A DNA stretch of 64,000 nucleotides from Bryopsis sp. KO-2023 (Eukaryota; Chlorophyta; Ulvophyceae; Bryopsidales; Bryopsidaceae), in assembly GCA_030272585.1 (NCBI GenBank), contig BSYQ01000013.1, forward strand, positions 1,736,001 through 1,800,000, written 5' to 3'. Shown here in pieces: positions 37,101-49,500 of this stretch. The number at the start of each line of letters is the position of its first letter. The first letter of the stretch is position 1. A model generated the notes under the pieces. It had not been told where the DNA came from. It saw only the letters and a program-made list of their open reading frames with translations, and did no database searches. A program made the position numbers and the translations under genes.

Positions 37101-39002
37101 CACTTGCAACAAAGGCTTGACGAAAGCGTCCTGTGCTTTTATCAATTCATTGGATATCCTGCATGTGCCAAGCAGCATTTTCTATTAAAAAATGACCTCA
37201 AGAAGATCGCTTTTGATTCAAAATTCATCAAATTGGAACTTCAAAATATATCCTTTCTGAAATTTCATTAAATCAGAATTTCAAAATATTCTTTCTACAC
37301 ACGAATTTTTGAAAGCATGAAATATTAATCGTTATGTCATCGCCCCCATCGACTCACGCGTCTGTCATGGCTTGGTTCCGAAATCTTTTCATGACGGAAT
37401 TTCCGGTGATCAAAACTCCACTCAGCGTCCGAATGTCAGTCTCCAGGAGTTTTTGAGAGAGTTGGGGAAGCAGCCCCGGCCATTTGTCGGGAAAATCGTG
37501 TCCCGAAACGATGGTCAATGCCTCGCTAATTTGCGCTCTCACCAAATTAGGGGATTTCAGCATCAAATCCACGATGTGGTTTTTGATTTGATCCTGTTGG
37601 TTGGTTGGTTGGATAAATACAAAAAAAAATTAGTAAAATCTATAAATACACAGTGTCACAATGAAGCGTTGAAAGAATAACTTGGTTTCCCCAATTGCTG
37701 AAAAAAAAAGAAGAAACAAAAAGTACGACCAAAGAGGGTTACAGTTGCCAAACACAGGAAATTGGATGTGAGTTTTTCTAAAAATCCTTGAAATGCTTTT
37801 TTCTTTTTTAGCATTATTATTATTACTTTTTTTTTATTACTTTTTTTTTTGGGGGGGGGGGTAAGTAACACTGCTACTGGTCATGTTGTATCACATCAGC
37901 TATGGACGAATTACAAACCTTCTCATCGTTTGTAAGGGGCCTTTTGTCTGATTTTTCGCCAGGTGACTGGATCGCAACACACAATGCTTTTCGAGTTGAA
38001 ATAAAAACCAATAATTTAGAAAAATAAAAGCCCATGTTTCAAAACAAACAGGGATTTGAAACTTGAAGCGATGTTGTTAAATAGTCGTTTTTTTTACTGC
38101 AACTTGTTAAGCTATATTTGGTGTGGTAAACTGATGGTGAAACAAGCAAACATGATTTCTCACAAAAAAAAATATATATATAGATATATTTTTTTATTAT
38201 TATTATTATTATTAGTAGTAATTGAATTGATGGTGAGATTGCATAGCAACAACATGGAGACATCCACGTTCTTTCAAAAAAAAAAAAAGAAGAAAGAAAA
38301 AAAAAAGAAAAAGGCATTAACAAAACCTACCCAATGAAATTTGATATGATTTTTGAAATTGATGGCAGCTGCCACACGAATTTCCAGGCTGAGCTCTTCA
38401 CTGGCGACCACCTGTCCCCAACCAATGATTAGATTTTGAAAATGAAATAAATCTTCTTGAAAAAGACACATTCTAACAAAATTGCACAGGCCTTAATTCA
38501 TTTCTTTTCTTTTTTCATTTCCTTTTTTCAGGGAAAAAAAAAGGAAATGTCGAGAAGGATGATGTCATGGCTTTGTGCCTTTCTTTTTCCTTCCAAAAAC
38601 AAGGTCTATATTTATTTTTTATTCTTTTTTTAAAATTCCTTTCAGTCTGAGGCTAGGAAAACGCCGCTCATTTTCACAACTTACTTGCAACACGAGCACG
38701 CCGTATCCGACTTGCGATCCCAACCGTTCCAACTCCTCCTCAGCGTTCTTCCGCGCCATCTACATCCACGAACAAAATGAAAGGCTCAACACACAAAGAG
38801 CAAAAAAAAACTCTGATCCACTTCAGTGATCGACACGAAAACAACGACAGAAATATTTCAGAAGTAAAATTATACATGGTGAAAGCCTCAACCGTTTCTT
38901 GTTTTTTTTTTGTTTTTTTTTTGTTTGGGGGGGGGGTTGGACCTGCTCGGGAAGAACCGTCTGACGGAGGACCTCCGACAGTTGTTGCACTTGAGCGAAC
39001 AT
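31176..39002 (-). CDS. CSE1: Exportin-2 (importin-alpha re-exporter, CSE1/CAS)
   Basis: Fifteen minus-strand exons join in frame: 39002-38943, 38759-38685, 38411-38331, 37966-37919, 37593-37358, 37158-36975, 36499-36257, 35823-35538, 35083-34825, 34386-34077, 33649-33311, 32897-32686, 32263-32137, 31877-31718 and 31459-31176. They give 967 residues; human CSE1L has 971. The protein is an importin-beta-like HEAT-repeat solenoid. Diagnostic segments include RVAAAINFKNHIKFHW (N-terminal importin-beta domain), SGHDFPDKWPGLLPQL, FYSLNALGLTE before DNLEQWMTYF, QKLLEVCKNPMQPVFSHYLF, and the C-terminal ARDYLAKSLFELASRQPGRL. It returns importin-alpha from nucleus to cytoplasm with RanGTP. Introns hold two copies of a dispersed repeat and a local tandem duplication. 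It is divergent from adenylate kinase. Confidence 0.93.
31611..31655 (+). repeat. Dispersed repeat, copy B (truncated)
   Basis: Begins gaattgaaactattttacac and continues through a cgagtgcagc core shared with copies C and E. It then stops in an A-run. It lies in the last CSE1 intron. Confidence 0.6.
34529..34720. repeat. Tandem duplication of about 117 bp in a CSE1 intron
   Basis: The segment starting cgaaataggtact and ending with a cgttgtaa...acatttcctt or gcattttctt block occurs twice (from about 34530 and 34647), with several substitutions. It lies in the intron between exons 9 and 10 of CSE1. Confidence 0.75.
36809..36881 (+). repeat. Dispersed repeat, copy C (5' half)
   Basis: Starts gaattgaaattgtttttaac and includes ggccgagtgcagcccg and the ataggctg core. 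It ends in a TA-rich stretch. It lies in the CSE1 intron between exons 6 and 7, antisense to the gene. Confidence 0.75.
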
Positions 39003-39373
39003 TTTTCGTTTTGCCTCCGATGTTTCTTTCTATTTTTTTTTTCAACTGTGGGAAGCACGAGTGTCGACCACCAACGCGCGGGCGAGTGTGTTTTTTTTTT
39101 CTGGGTTTTTCGACACAAACACCCTCGCCAACGTTTTAAATTCGCGATTGATTCTGCTTTTGATTTTTTCCGTTTGACTCCGTCTAAAAATAGACGATTA
39201 TAGATACTGTCTCCACAGTTGCCAAAAACCGTCGAGAGCGCGAATTTTCGCCCACACGACTTCCTTTCCTCGTTTGCCTGTCGCGCGTTCGTCAGCCTAC
39301 GTTTGAACGCTGAACACCCCTCGCTTTCCCATCCTCCGATCTCAAAACGCAGTTGATCCCAGTAGCAGGCACG
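39003..39373. promoter_or_regulatory. Short divergent promoter, CSE1 / adenylate kinase
   Basis: This is 371 bp between opposite start codons and is GC-richer than the flanking introns. It must hold both promoters and leaders. A long minus-strand frame (38888-39631) crosses it but has no domain. No TATA box is evident. Confidence 0.55.
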
Positions 39374-41814
39374 ATGCTTCGTGGCCTCCTGACTCGCAGC
39401 TCCGGACTCGATGTGCTCGCGAAAGAGGTCTCCCGTCAGAAGGCTTTTACGGAGTTCGTCGCGTGGCTGTCGACTTCGAGCAAAACGACCAACTGGGTGT
39501 TTCTGGGGCCCCCTGGCGTAGGGAAGGGAACGTACGCATCCAGAGCAGCGTCGGCGTTCAAGCTGGCGCACATCTCGACCGGCGACCTCATCCGAGCGGA
39601 AGTGAAAACCGGTTCCGACATTGGAAAACAAGTGAGTCGTGCTGCTTCTGTTTTCTTGATTAAAAAATTGGATGTTTGCAAACGGGATAATTGATAAAGT
39701 GGGGAAGTCTGAGTCACAGTACTTTGCTTGGGTTTGTTTTTAAATTCTTATGTATTGGTTTTTTTGTGCCTGTGGGTGCCCAGATGGATGCTATAATTTC
39801 CAAGGGAAACTTGCTTCCAGACGATATGATGATGAAGGTGGGTGTCAATTTTTACAGGTGCTCATTTTTTGAAAATACATCTACATATGAGTTTTGTTTT
39901 TTGTTTTTTTGAACGGGGAAAAACATATTGTGTTCAGTTGATTTATCGACTTCTCTCGAAAAGGAAAAAAAGGAAAGATTCTTCTTCCGTCCATTCATTG
40001 ATTCTTCTTTTTTTCACAGAAAAGAAAAACACAGCTCCAGCTCTTTTACCAGAAAATAGTATATCAGGATATAATTTACCCGATTAAAAGCTTGCACTGC
40101 AACCTTCAGAAAGCATGTTTTTTTTTGACATTTTTTTTTCCACTAGGAGAAGGTGCAAATGTTGTCAAAAAATATATATATAGGCATCATGTTTGAATAT
40201 TCGAAAACAAACCTCATATTATTTTTTTTTCCTCTTTGTTTGCATGCCCTACTGCACTTAAATTCATAAATTACATAAATTCTTTTTTTTTGTAGTTGAT
40301 CGAATTCAACAGCCGCCATCTGACTCGTTTTTTTTCGTATGGAAAAAAAAACGAACTTATGTAAAGCGTAAAAAGACATTCTTTTTATCATTTGTTGAGT
40401 TGATTTTTTTTTAACCAAACAATGTGTTTTTGATGATAGGTGCTCCAGCAGAGACTGGCTCAGGGGCAGGCCAGTGGCGAAGCTGGAGTGATTCTGGATG
40501 GTTTCCCTAGAACCCAACATCAAGCTGAGAAGCTGGTTGAAATTGCTGACCTGCAACTGGTGCTGAACATGTCTCTAAGGGAGGACGTTCTGGTGGAAAA
40601 AATTCTGGGAAGGAGGATGTGTGGTCACTGTGGCAAAAATTACAACATTGCTGACATATACCTGCCTGGTGAGTTTCTTCTGGGAAAGAGAAATTGAAAA
40701 TTGATCTGAATAGGCTATGGAGCCGGGGGGCGGGTAGGGGTGTGTGTGTGTGTGTGTGTTTTTCCAATTTTGTTTTCCCAATATGAATTTATATTTGTCT
40801 TTGCATGGGGTGTTTTCATATTATTTCTGTTTTTGAAAATATCTATATCCTTGTGTGGTTCTTTTTTTCATCGGAGAGACAGTTACTTTTTTTGTTTCAA
40901 GACATCATCCACAGAACCTAAATCTGAACAGAAAAGTCTCCCCAAATTTCCATTCTTTTTTTTTTAAATATATGTTTTGAATCATATTTATTATTCTCTC
41001 AAAAAGTTGTCCCTTTCTTCGTTTTATTTATTTTTAGTTTTTCTTTTTTTTGGGGGGGAGGGGGGAAGGGTACCTAACGAGATGTGTAAAATGAGATGAA
41101 GAGATTGATACTGATTTGTCACCACCTGCTTTCTTTTTTTTGTTTTTTAATCAAACAGCGGAGGGCTCCAAACCTGAAATTGTGATGCCCCCCTTGAACC
41201 CACCTCCAGATTGCGTACAGCACATGGAGAAAAGGGCAGACGACACAGAGGAAATCATTATGCAGAGACTGAAGGTAGTCAGCAAGTTGAATCAGCAAGT
41301 CTATGCTCCTATATATATATATTGAATTGAAATTGTTTTACACAACGCCAAAAGGTTCAGTGCAACCCGTTTATGGAAATGTGTCATAGGCTGACTCAGA
41401 GGTGAACCACCGTTTCAATACAATGTTCATTTGCAGCTCTATACCCCAAAGGTAATACTCCTATCTATCTATATATATAGATATTGCATCATTGTTCGAC
41501 ATCTGGGTCAGCCACACCAGAAAGCTTATTTGATCGATTTCTCAAATCGTTTTTGAAAAAGAAAACAGAAGGGTTGAATCAATCTCGGGTGGCATGAACG
41601 GTGAACCCCTCGTTTCAGTTGTTTCTTTTTTTGGGGGATGTTTTGGCAGATTTACAGGGATCAGGCAGCCCCGGTCGAAAATTTCTTCAGAGAAAAAGGG
41701 CTGTTGGTGGATTTCGAAATCACATCGGGCATCCCAGAAACGTTGCCAGGTCTATTGAAGACTTTGGAACCTTTCGTAGCAACTAATGATTCACCCGAAA
41801 TGGCGACGGCTTGA
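39374..41814 (+). CDS. Adenylate kinase, organelle (plastid) type
   Basis: Exons 39374-39631, 39784-39837, 40440-40668, 41159-41274 and 41650-41814 give 273 residues. The P-loop GPPGVGKGT is at residues 45-53. AMP-binding STGDLIRAE and [10 protein letters not shown] follow. The LID region has [13 protein letters not shown] and a later PPPDC, then [14 protein letters not shown]. The end ([20 protein letters not shown]) resembles plant plastid adenylate kinases such as At2g37250 rather than cytosolic ones. The first 40 or so residues, rich in Arg, Ser, Leu and Ala, look like an organelle targeting leader. The enzyme converts AMP and ATP to two ADP. ATG 39374 is the first Met before the leader. 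Intron 4 holds repeat copy D. Confidence 0.9.
41324..41452 (+). repeat. Dispersed repeat, copy D (near full length)
   Basis: It runs from gaattgaaattgttttacac through gtgtcataggctgactcaga to a tataccccaaagg end. It is flanked on both sides by TA-rich simple sequence. It lies in adenylate kinase intron 4, in the sense direction. Confidence 0.85.
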
Positions 41815-42802
41815 CAGTCAGTCAATGACTAATAGCAGTTTCAGTATCTGGCACTGGAAAAAAAAAGGGATTAGATTGTGTGGAGGAAAGGGCAGGGTTC
41901 GAACCCCTACGGTAGTGTTGTTCATATTCTCAGAGGAGGGCTGAGAATTTGACGATAGAAATTATCTTTTCTTGCCTTTTTTGTTTTCCCCCTGTTTCAA
42001 ATCGATGGGATGGGTCGCATTCAGAAAACAATGGAGGCTTTTCAAGCTCGCCGGAAATTCATTACTGTATTTTTCGCCCAAGCGAGATAGATTGGGTTGG
42101 AGCAACACGCGCAGAGTGGAGTGTTCTTGCCTGGCGGTTATTGGACCTGATGGAGGTCATGGCCTTCTTAGTTTGTTGTGTCTGTCTCTGGAACATCGAA
42201 TTGGCTTGACACCTGAAATGCTTTCTTACGTCATTCTTGTTGTTGTCCCCATTACTCAAGTAATGGTATAATACGGCATTCTCTATCGGCCCCATTCTCG
42301 AAATATTACTTGTTGGGAGTGCAAAAAAAACTGCAGAAAAGAGAAAGTGATTGCTTCTGCATTATGCCCTTAGAATGAGTGCTTCCTTTCCAAGGCTCCA
42401 GACAAAAGTTCCATCTTATGGATGAATCATGCCCAATACAACAAATAATCACCACCACATGTGAGCTCCCCCCCCTCCCCTTTTTTTTCAAGGGACTTTC
42501 AACGCCTCTGAGCTTGATTTTTCTGATTCTACGAATTCCAATTCCTCTGAGCTCGGAGCACATGTGCCCCTTGGTGGAACTTGGGAAAAGTGCCGTCATC
42601 ATGAAGGGTGATGGCCAATTTTTAGCATATCGTAGTCATTAGTTGTTGGAAACAGTGCCATAACTTGTTACGAAAACAACCAGATTTCAGTTGGTAAGGG
42701 TTACGGTTAGGTTGGTTGCTGACTTTCGCCTGACCTTGCGAGGTCATATGCAGCAACCATCGACCAACGAGCGATTGAATTGAATTGCGTGCCCCCAATA
42801 CG
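41815..42802. other. Spacer between adenylate kinase and the PUF gene
   Basis: Tandem genes on the same strand flank it, so it holds a 3' UTR and the PUF promoter. It has a ggttcgaacccc block at about 41898, like a tRNA B box, but no tRNA cloverleaf forms around it. No coding domain was seen. Confidence 0.55.
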
Positions 42803-45051
42803 ATGAACACACAGTGCTCAACGCCGGTCGCTCCTGAACGTCTTGCACTCCACCAGCAGATGCTGTCGGCAATGGTTCAGCAGCCCCAGCCTGAGGTACC
42901 CCATCAATGCATTGGAGTTTTCAGCGAACACTTTTTTTACCAACGCAGCGAACCAAAGGAGGCTTCTTGTCGTATTACTTTCAGATATGGCTGGGAGCTC
43001 CTGTTGCCGGCGGAAACGAAGATATCCGTGCAATGATCGCCGAGCAGGTGGACCTGAAGCGCCGCTTGCTAGCAATGGTGGCGAGCGCTAGACACCCCCT
43101 CCATACAGCTCCTCCGCCAATCGTTCGAGCCCCAATGGTTCAGCAGCCCCAGCACATGGTACCGCATGAGGATGCGCATCCAGTGGGCAACTTTTTCATC
43201 AATCCAGTGAAGCTTGTTAACTTTTTTCGGATGCCGCTTTCAGATATCGCCGGGAGCTCCTATTGGGGACGGAAACGAAGATATTCGTGCCCTGATAGCG
43301 GATCAGGTGCGAATCAAGCAGCGCTTGACGATGTTGCTTACAGCAACTTTGGCAAGCTCTGGGCGGCCACTCGGAGGAGATGCAGCTCCAAGTTCACTGC
43401 AGCCAGCCCCTTCACGGGGAGATTGTTCTCCGTGCCCATCTGCCCCCTGCCGCAAGGTTGATATCTCTTGTCCACCTCTTTTCGCTTCTATTTCGGCTCT
43501 CTCTAAAAATGTTTATGCTTACAGAACACATCCGACGTTCGTGGCATAATTTCCGGGGAGCAAGGAAGGGTGAGAAAGCTGGATGATCATCAACCGAGGA
43601 GGAGCGTTCGATGGGGGCAGTCGACCAAAGCGCCAGATGGTTCGTCCCGGCTCAAAAAATCGGATAGCGTTGGTCTGCTGGATCGCTTCCGTAGAGTGCA
43701 AGGCGAAAACTTCGCTCTCAAGGTGCACCGGATCCTCTGTCACTCATCTCCTGCCTGAGTAGTTTGTGGTCTGCCTGTTGGGAGGTGCCCCTAATGTGCA
43801 ATATTGCTGGTTTCAGTTTCTTGTTCTGTCTCACCCCCAAAAGCCTCTTTTTCCCAGCCTGTTTTTTTCCCTCGCCTGAATGATATAGAATTCACCAGGG
43901 TCTGAGTTGAGCACCAGCTCTGGGAGATGGCGTTCTTTAAAGAACAAAAAGACAAATTTGTCTGTGCCTGACCATCTGAAACGCGACTTGTTCCGTTGAT
44001 CTCAGGACCTATTCGGCCATCTACACCAATTCGCAAAGGATAGAAACGGCAGCAGACTCCTGCAAATACTGTTCCTGAAGGCCACAAAGGTGGAGTTCGA
44101 GATGGTCCTCAAGGAGCTTGCGCCTGTCGCGATTACGTTGATGAACCACGTTTTCGGCAATGGCGTGATGCAGGCAAGTGCATCGCAAGCCTACCAGTTC
44201 CTTCTTTCTGAGTCAGAAAAAAAAACAGAGTCAGAAATTCTGACTGACTTCGATCGTGAATGTGTGTTGTGTTCTCTCTGACTTTGTTTTTTCGTCATCG
44301 CAGCAACTGTTCGAATTTGGGACGGCGGCTCAGCGAGCAAGGCTCGGAAAATGGATGGAAGGCCACGTGCTCGCGCTCACAGTACATCAATACGGCTGTC
44401 GTGTGGTGCAGAAAGCCATGGACTGCCTGGAGAACACGACCATTGAACGGCTGATGAAAGAGCTCCAAGGGAGCGTATTTGAGTGTGCGAAAGACTCAAA
44501 TGGGAATCACGTAGTTCAAAAATGTATTCAATGTCTGAACCCTACCAAAATAGAGTTCATCTTCCAAGGCGTGGTGGATAAGGTGATTCTTGATCGAGAA
44601 AGTTTGCTTTTTGCAGTGAAAGTCCAAACAGCGCACTGAAAATTGTGTTTTTTTTCTCAAGGCGGCGGTCTTGAAAACGCATCAACATGGCTGCCGGGTT
44701 CTGCAAAGAATCATGGAACGATGTTCCAAGCCGGAATATAAAGCCAAAATTGCTGCTGCGACGATGAATAACATAGTTCGACTGGCCAAACACCAGTATG
44801 GGAACTACATCGTCCAGGACGTGATTCAACGTGGCACCGCAAAGCAGAGGGCTTGCGCCGTGAAATGTCTCATACCCCACGCATCGAAGCTCAGCAAACA
44901 CAAGTTTGCGAGCAACGTCATCGAAAAGTGTTTGCTCTTTGGCGCTCCGAAGGAAAAGAAGAAACTGATGGACGCAGTTTCGGGCTCAGGAGGAGGATCC
45001 AACGCTGTTGAAAAGACGAAAAAGATGCGGCACGAGCTCGTCATTTATTGA
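42803..45051 (+). CDS. Pumilio/PUF RNA-binding protein, seven intact repeats
   Basis: Exons 42803-42895, 42985-43158, 43244-43456, 43525-43722, 44006-44173, 44304-44582 and 44662-45051 give 504 residues. The N-terminal half is Gln/Pro-rich and carries a duplicated module (GAPVAGGNEDIRAMIAEQV and GAPIGDGNEDIRALIADQV). From exon 5 come PUF repeats with their RNA-contact helices: DRNGSRLLQ, HVFGNGVMQ, HQYGCRVVQ, DSNGNHVVQ, HQHGCRVLQ, HQYGNYIVQ and HKFASNVIE. PUF proteins bind mRNA 3' UTRs and repress or localise the messages. Intron 5 starts with GC (CAG|gcaagt); no GT alternative keeps the NHVFGNGVMQ-QLFEFG join. The frame ends before repeat 8, whose remains follow. Whether the gene works is unclear. 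Confidence 0.85.
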
Positions 45052-45259
45052 ATGATGATCATCAGTATGGAAACTAGGTGATGCAGAGAGTCTTTTATGA
45101 GCAACCTGTTTCTCGAATGCACGTTCTTTTTCACAACGGGCCCAACGGACGATTGCATGTGTTTCGAAGGTTGCGAGCAAGGATGAGCGTGAAGCCCTGT
45201 TGATTGAAATTAACCAGTTCGTGGATACGTTGAAGACTTGTGCATATAGAAAGTGTTGA
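45051..45259 (+). pseudogene. Broken remnant of PUF repeat 8
   Basis: Just past the PUF stop, another frame reads NDDHQYGN, then TAG, then VMQR. A possible 80-bp intron (45090-45169) or disrupted stretch follows, then VASKDEREALLIEINQF and VDTLKTCAY. This matches PUF repeat 8, but it is one frame off the upstream exon and has a stop where the family has Tyr (GNYV). Either the C-terminus has decayed or the sequence contains errors. Confidence 0.65.
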
Positions 45260-46560
45260 GATAAGCCGTCCATAGTTGTTTTTTTTTGTTGTTTTTTTGT
45301 CTTGTGTTGTTTTCCGTGGATAGTGGGTACCCGCTCCCCACTAAAAAAAAAACCCGGTTAAATCGGTTTTGCCTTTCCCAGAGTACAGTCAATCCAATGC
45401 ACACATTCCCCCACACAAACGGGCAGAGACACAACCTCTGGGAGAAATTCACAAAAAATAGTGACAAAAAAGGAATGTGAGAAAAAAGGGAGCGGGAGAT
45501 CTGATCTGATCTGGCTGGAGTATTTAGTGGACGATAAGCAAGGAAAGTGTTGTAACAAAAAGTTGTGTTGTGTTGTGCAAAGTGGTGGTCTGTGCTCTGT
45601 ACTGTTTCGAAACAAAGAGAAGAAAAAGCTAACACTCACCTCGCGTAATTGTCCAACCGCACAAAATCATTTTTTTCGTGAGAAGTGCGGATCATGGCTC
45701 AAAAAAAACTTCCACTTGGAAACGAAGTTGAGAACTTGCGACAAATTTCTTCTCCTGGAAAGAAATGGAGACCGGTCCCAAGCAACACAGGTGAAGAAAA
45801 GTTCAGGAGGTGTTCCAGATGCAACTGGCGCACACAGTACTTCGAACACCAACCTCTTCGAAGAGGAATTTCACTTTTAGGCACTATCCATCACAGTGAA
45901 TCCCGCTAATGAAAATTTTACCATTGACACTTGGGCGCCACCCAAATAACAGGAACAACAAGAACTGATGTTTGATGGGCTTTTGAGGTCCACAGAATAA
46001 GTGACGGTGAATTGGTGAAACGCCAAGCAACAAAAAAAGTGAATTACACATCTGATTATCCCTTTACACCACACCACCAATTCCCCCCCTTCTAAAAAAA
46101 CTCGAACAGACGAATATATCACATCCGGCTGTTTTTGAACTCATCCTGAAATCTACCCAGGCCCGTCAGCAATCCCTGTACAACAATACCAAAATTTTGA
46201 GATGACCCCTTTTCACTCTATTTCTGTTGTGAACATTGACCACCTCTGAATGTTTTTTTTTTTTTCCCCAGTCTGAATAAGAAACGCAGCTCCACATTCT
46301 TTGGAGCAAAGAAGGAAAAAAAAAGAAGCAAAGGAATCCAATTTTCCTAATGAATGTTGTGAAATCGACCAAGGCGTCAAAAGCCGAAACGAAGGGGAAT
46401 CAGATATCGTGAAAAAACACACACATCAAAACAAGTCTTTTCAAATTGCCCCCTCCCCCTTATCCCAACCCCCCTTTTTTTGAGAAAATTAGTGCAGCTC
46501 CCGTCTTTTTGTTGTTTTTTTGGTTCTTTTCAAGGATATTGAATCGGAGCTTAGCGTAGC
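45260..46560. other. Spacer between convergent PUF and GATA genes
   Basis: It contains the 3' ends of both genes. Open frames at 45461-45880 (+) and 45358-45639 (-) show no domain and are taken as chance. AT-rich runs dominate. Confidence 0.55.
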
Positions 46561-49500
46561 TCACACAGGCGACAGTTTGCATTGTTGTGGTGTGGGGGCT
46601 GGTGGTCCATCGCTGCCCTGTGCAGCGCTGGGTGAAGCTGCTTCGGGGTCGATTTTATGGTCGAAATTCAACATCATTCCATGATAAGTCTCAATGGCAT
46701 CCCTCAGCTTCTCTCGGACACCCTCCATTTTGTCGATGGCTTGGGACAGCACCTGCTCAACACACACCCCCACCAGCGAATCAACATAATTTCAGAAACG
46801 CAAAGGATTCAACTTCCCCACTCAATCACAGCCACGGCGAAAACGCTCGCAGAAATCAGTTGATAGGTGTTGCAACTTGAAAGAACGAAAGTGAAAGGCA
46901 GCAGTGTGGATTCGTTTTGAATCGCCCGCCGTTTTCGCTTTCTCGACGCTTTGGGTCTATCGAATTCGATTTTTTTCGAGGTCATCCCACGTGTTTGAAC
47001 AGCGACATACTAAATTTCACGCGAGTTTCCTTGGTTACGTCCCAGAGATAAGCGCAGCCAGCCAGATATGATCAATACCTTACGCACAGCGGCCGCGCTG
47101 GCCTCCGCTCCTTGCACTTCGAACCTCAGTTCGTTGATCCTCTCCAGAGTTGCCCGCACTTCGTCCCCGCGTTCGCATTCGGCTAGGCCCAACACCCGCG
47201 CTCCCTCGGCTCCAGAAAACAACCCGTGCAGGATCTCGTCACCAGGAAACCCGGTGGCTTCCAGCTGTCCAGCGAGTTTCGCTTGCGTATCCTCGTGAAC
47301 GGCTGGGTCACGCCCCAGACTCAGATTGAAGCCGATGTGCTCCGCTATATTCCAAGCATCGACCAGCTCCATGCCCAGCGTCTCGAAAACACCGTCATCC
47401 TCCCTGGACTCTTTCCCCCCACTGCTGTCCCCCCCTTCCGTGCCCAACACCCCAGACTCCACGACCTCTTCGATACCAACGCCGCCGCCATTTTCGATCC
47501 CCTCCCGACGCAGGTCTTCCAGCCCAAAATTCAACTGGAGCTCACCAGCGTCCAGCATCTCCCTGCGCCGCAAGACGTCATTAAAGTCGTCAGAGGCAGC
47601 CTTTCCGCAATGGACCAGACCCGCGCCGCCATTCTCCTCAACCGAATCATCCATCAACGTGAAATTCGCGGGCTCGGAAGTGCATTTGCTTGCGTCGAGA
47701 CATGGAAACTCTTTCGTCGGTGTCGGTGTTCGCATGTCAGCCACATCAACATCGTTTCCTGAGCCGCACTCCGGCTTGGGGTTAGATTCCGGTCCACTCT
47801 CCATCAAAAGACACTCCCCTTCATTTCTGGCTGGTGCATCCACAGTTCTGGCCACAGGATCCTCCTTTGGGCAAGGCTTCAAATCGTTCGTCTTGAGTAC
47901 AACAACATTGCTGAGTGGTTTTCTGACCCCTTCTTCTTGGGTGCTTCCATCGACACAGGTCCTCTTGATCATGATGCCAGGCAAAACCTTGTCTTGCTTC
48001 TGTCGGAGGAAAAAAAAAGGCAAAAACATGAAACTCGACATTTTCATGTATCACTCGTGAAAAAGGATTGAACTTGCTGAAGCTTCACATGACACCGATC
48101 GAGGCGGCGGTATTCTTCTTCTCTAAATCTTATATAAAACTGAAAGGAGTCAGCCAATCTAGCCACATGCTGGCGACCGTTGCAAACTTTTTTGACTACT
48201 GAGCATTTCATCAACAAGGGTCGACATAAATCCCATTGGAAAATTCTGATATGATGATGATGATGTTGCTGATGAGACTGGCAAGACGGTCCTTTGCATG
48301 CATATGTGAGATTTACCCGCTTTTTTGCCTTCGTTCGCGGCTTGGCACCCCCAAGCCTTGCTCGACTGTAACGAACTCCACATGCGTTGCACAACGTTTT
48401 TGGACCTGAACGGTGCAAGAGGTGAAATCAAGCGCTGATATATAAACGACACGCAACCTCCAAGCCCCCCCAAAAAAAAATAAAAAAATAGAAAAATTAA
48501 TATATATGTTCATATATTCTATGTCAAGTATTCACATGTTCTGCTGTGGTCGGTCAAATAATGGGAGAATCTGAGCCATAGAAAAGCAAAAAAAAATGTA
48601 AGCCTCAATCACGAAAAAGAAGGATCAGTCCTGTCGAAATTCGTGCAGTGTGAAAAATGTGCAGAACCTAAAATTTGGCTCTCTGGCATTTCTATCCCTG
48701 AATTCTGGTTGGCTAATTTCAACATTGCTGCGCACGAAAAGCTGCATGGTGGATTAATCCTCATTTTAAAATAGATCCAGATTTACATGTTGATATTTTT
48801 ACTTCCTTTAATTTTTGTTGCGACTTTATCTCTGTTTCCGCAAGATATTTTAGACAAAAGATTTGACACAAATCCGGACAGCATCTGCGATGGAGCATGC
48901 ACATGTGAGGTTGTTATAAAAAAGAACACACCATATGGGCCTGCCCTCCATTGAGCCGTTTTGTGCGTTCCACAGGATGTGCAAGCCTTGTTACCATTCT
49001 GGCATCATAATCATGGAAAAAGAAACACAGAAAAACATCAAAGAAGGAAAAAAAAAGTAAAAGAAGCTACCATCCAGACTGACATTCTCTTTCACCCCTG
49101 CATTCGAACAAAATCAATCATCGCAGCTGCTCAACATGCGAAATGCAGTATGTTAAGCTGAGGTAATAATTGAATCGTCCGAATTCCGGGATTGTGAAGG
49201 ATTTTTTCGTCTTTTGGATTTTTTTATTTCCGAGGTTGCAGGGCTTGGGGTGATTCGATTCGATCGATTTAAAAAACAACAAATCCAGAGCATGGCTTGA
49301 CATGATCATACATTTTTTGGGGGGGGGAGGTGCATATCGTATTTGTTCCACTTATGTCACTATTTGTTGATCCATTTTTTTTTTCCCCACATCCCCCCTC
49401 CACCAAATCCTTGCATTCTTCCACCCCCCCTCCCCCCCATTTCAATCATTTCCTTTCAAATTTCAGCATCTCATTTTTCTCTTGGAATCTAAATCTTCGA

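Noticed and set aside
38888-39631. 247-codon minus-strand open frame
   Set aside because: It is antisense to adenylate kinase exon 1 and overlaps CSE1 exon 1 in another frame. Both real genes have clear homology.
41880-41935. tRNA-like B box (ggttcgaacccc); similar blocks near 19560 and 51985
   Set aside because: No paired acceptor stem, D arm or anticodon arm could be formed around them.
45461-45880. 139-codon plus-strand open frame
   Set aside because: Composition looks random, with no domain and no splice neighbours.
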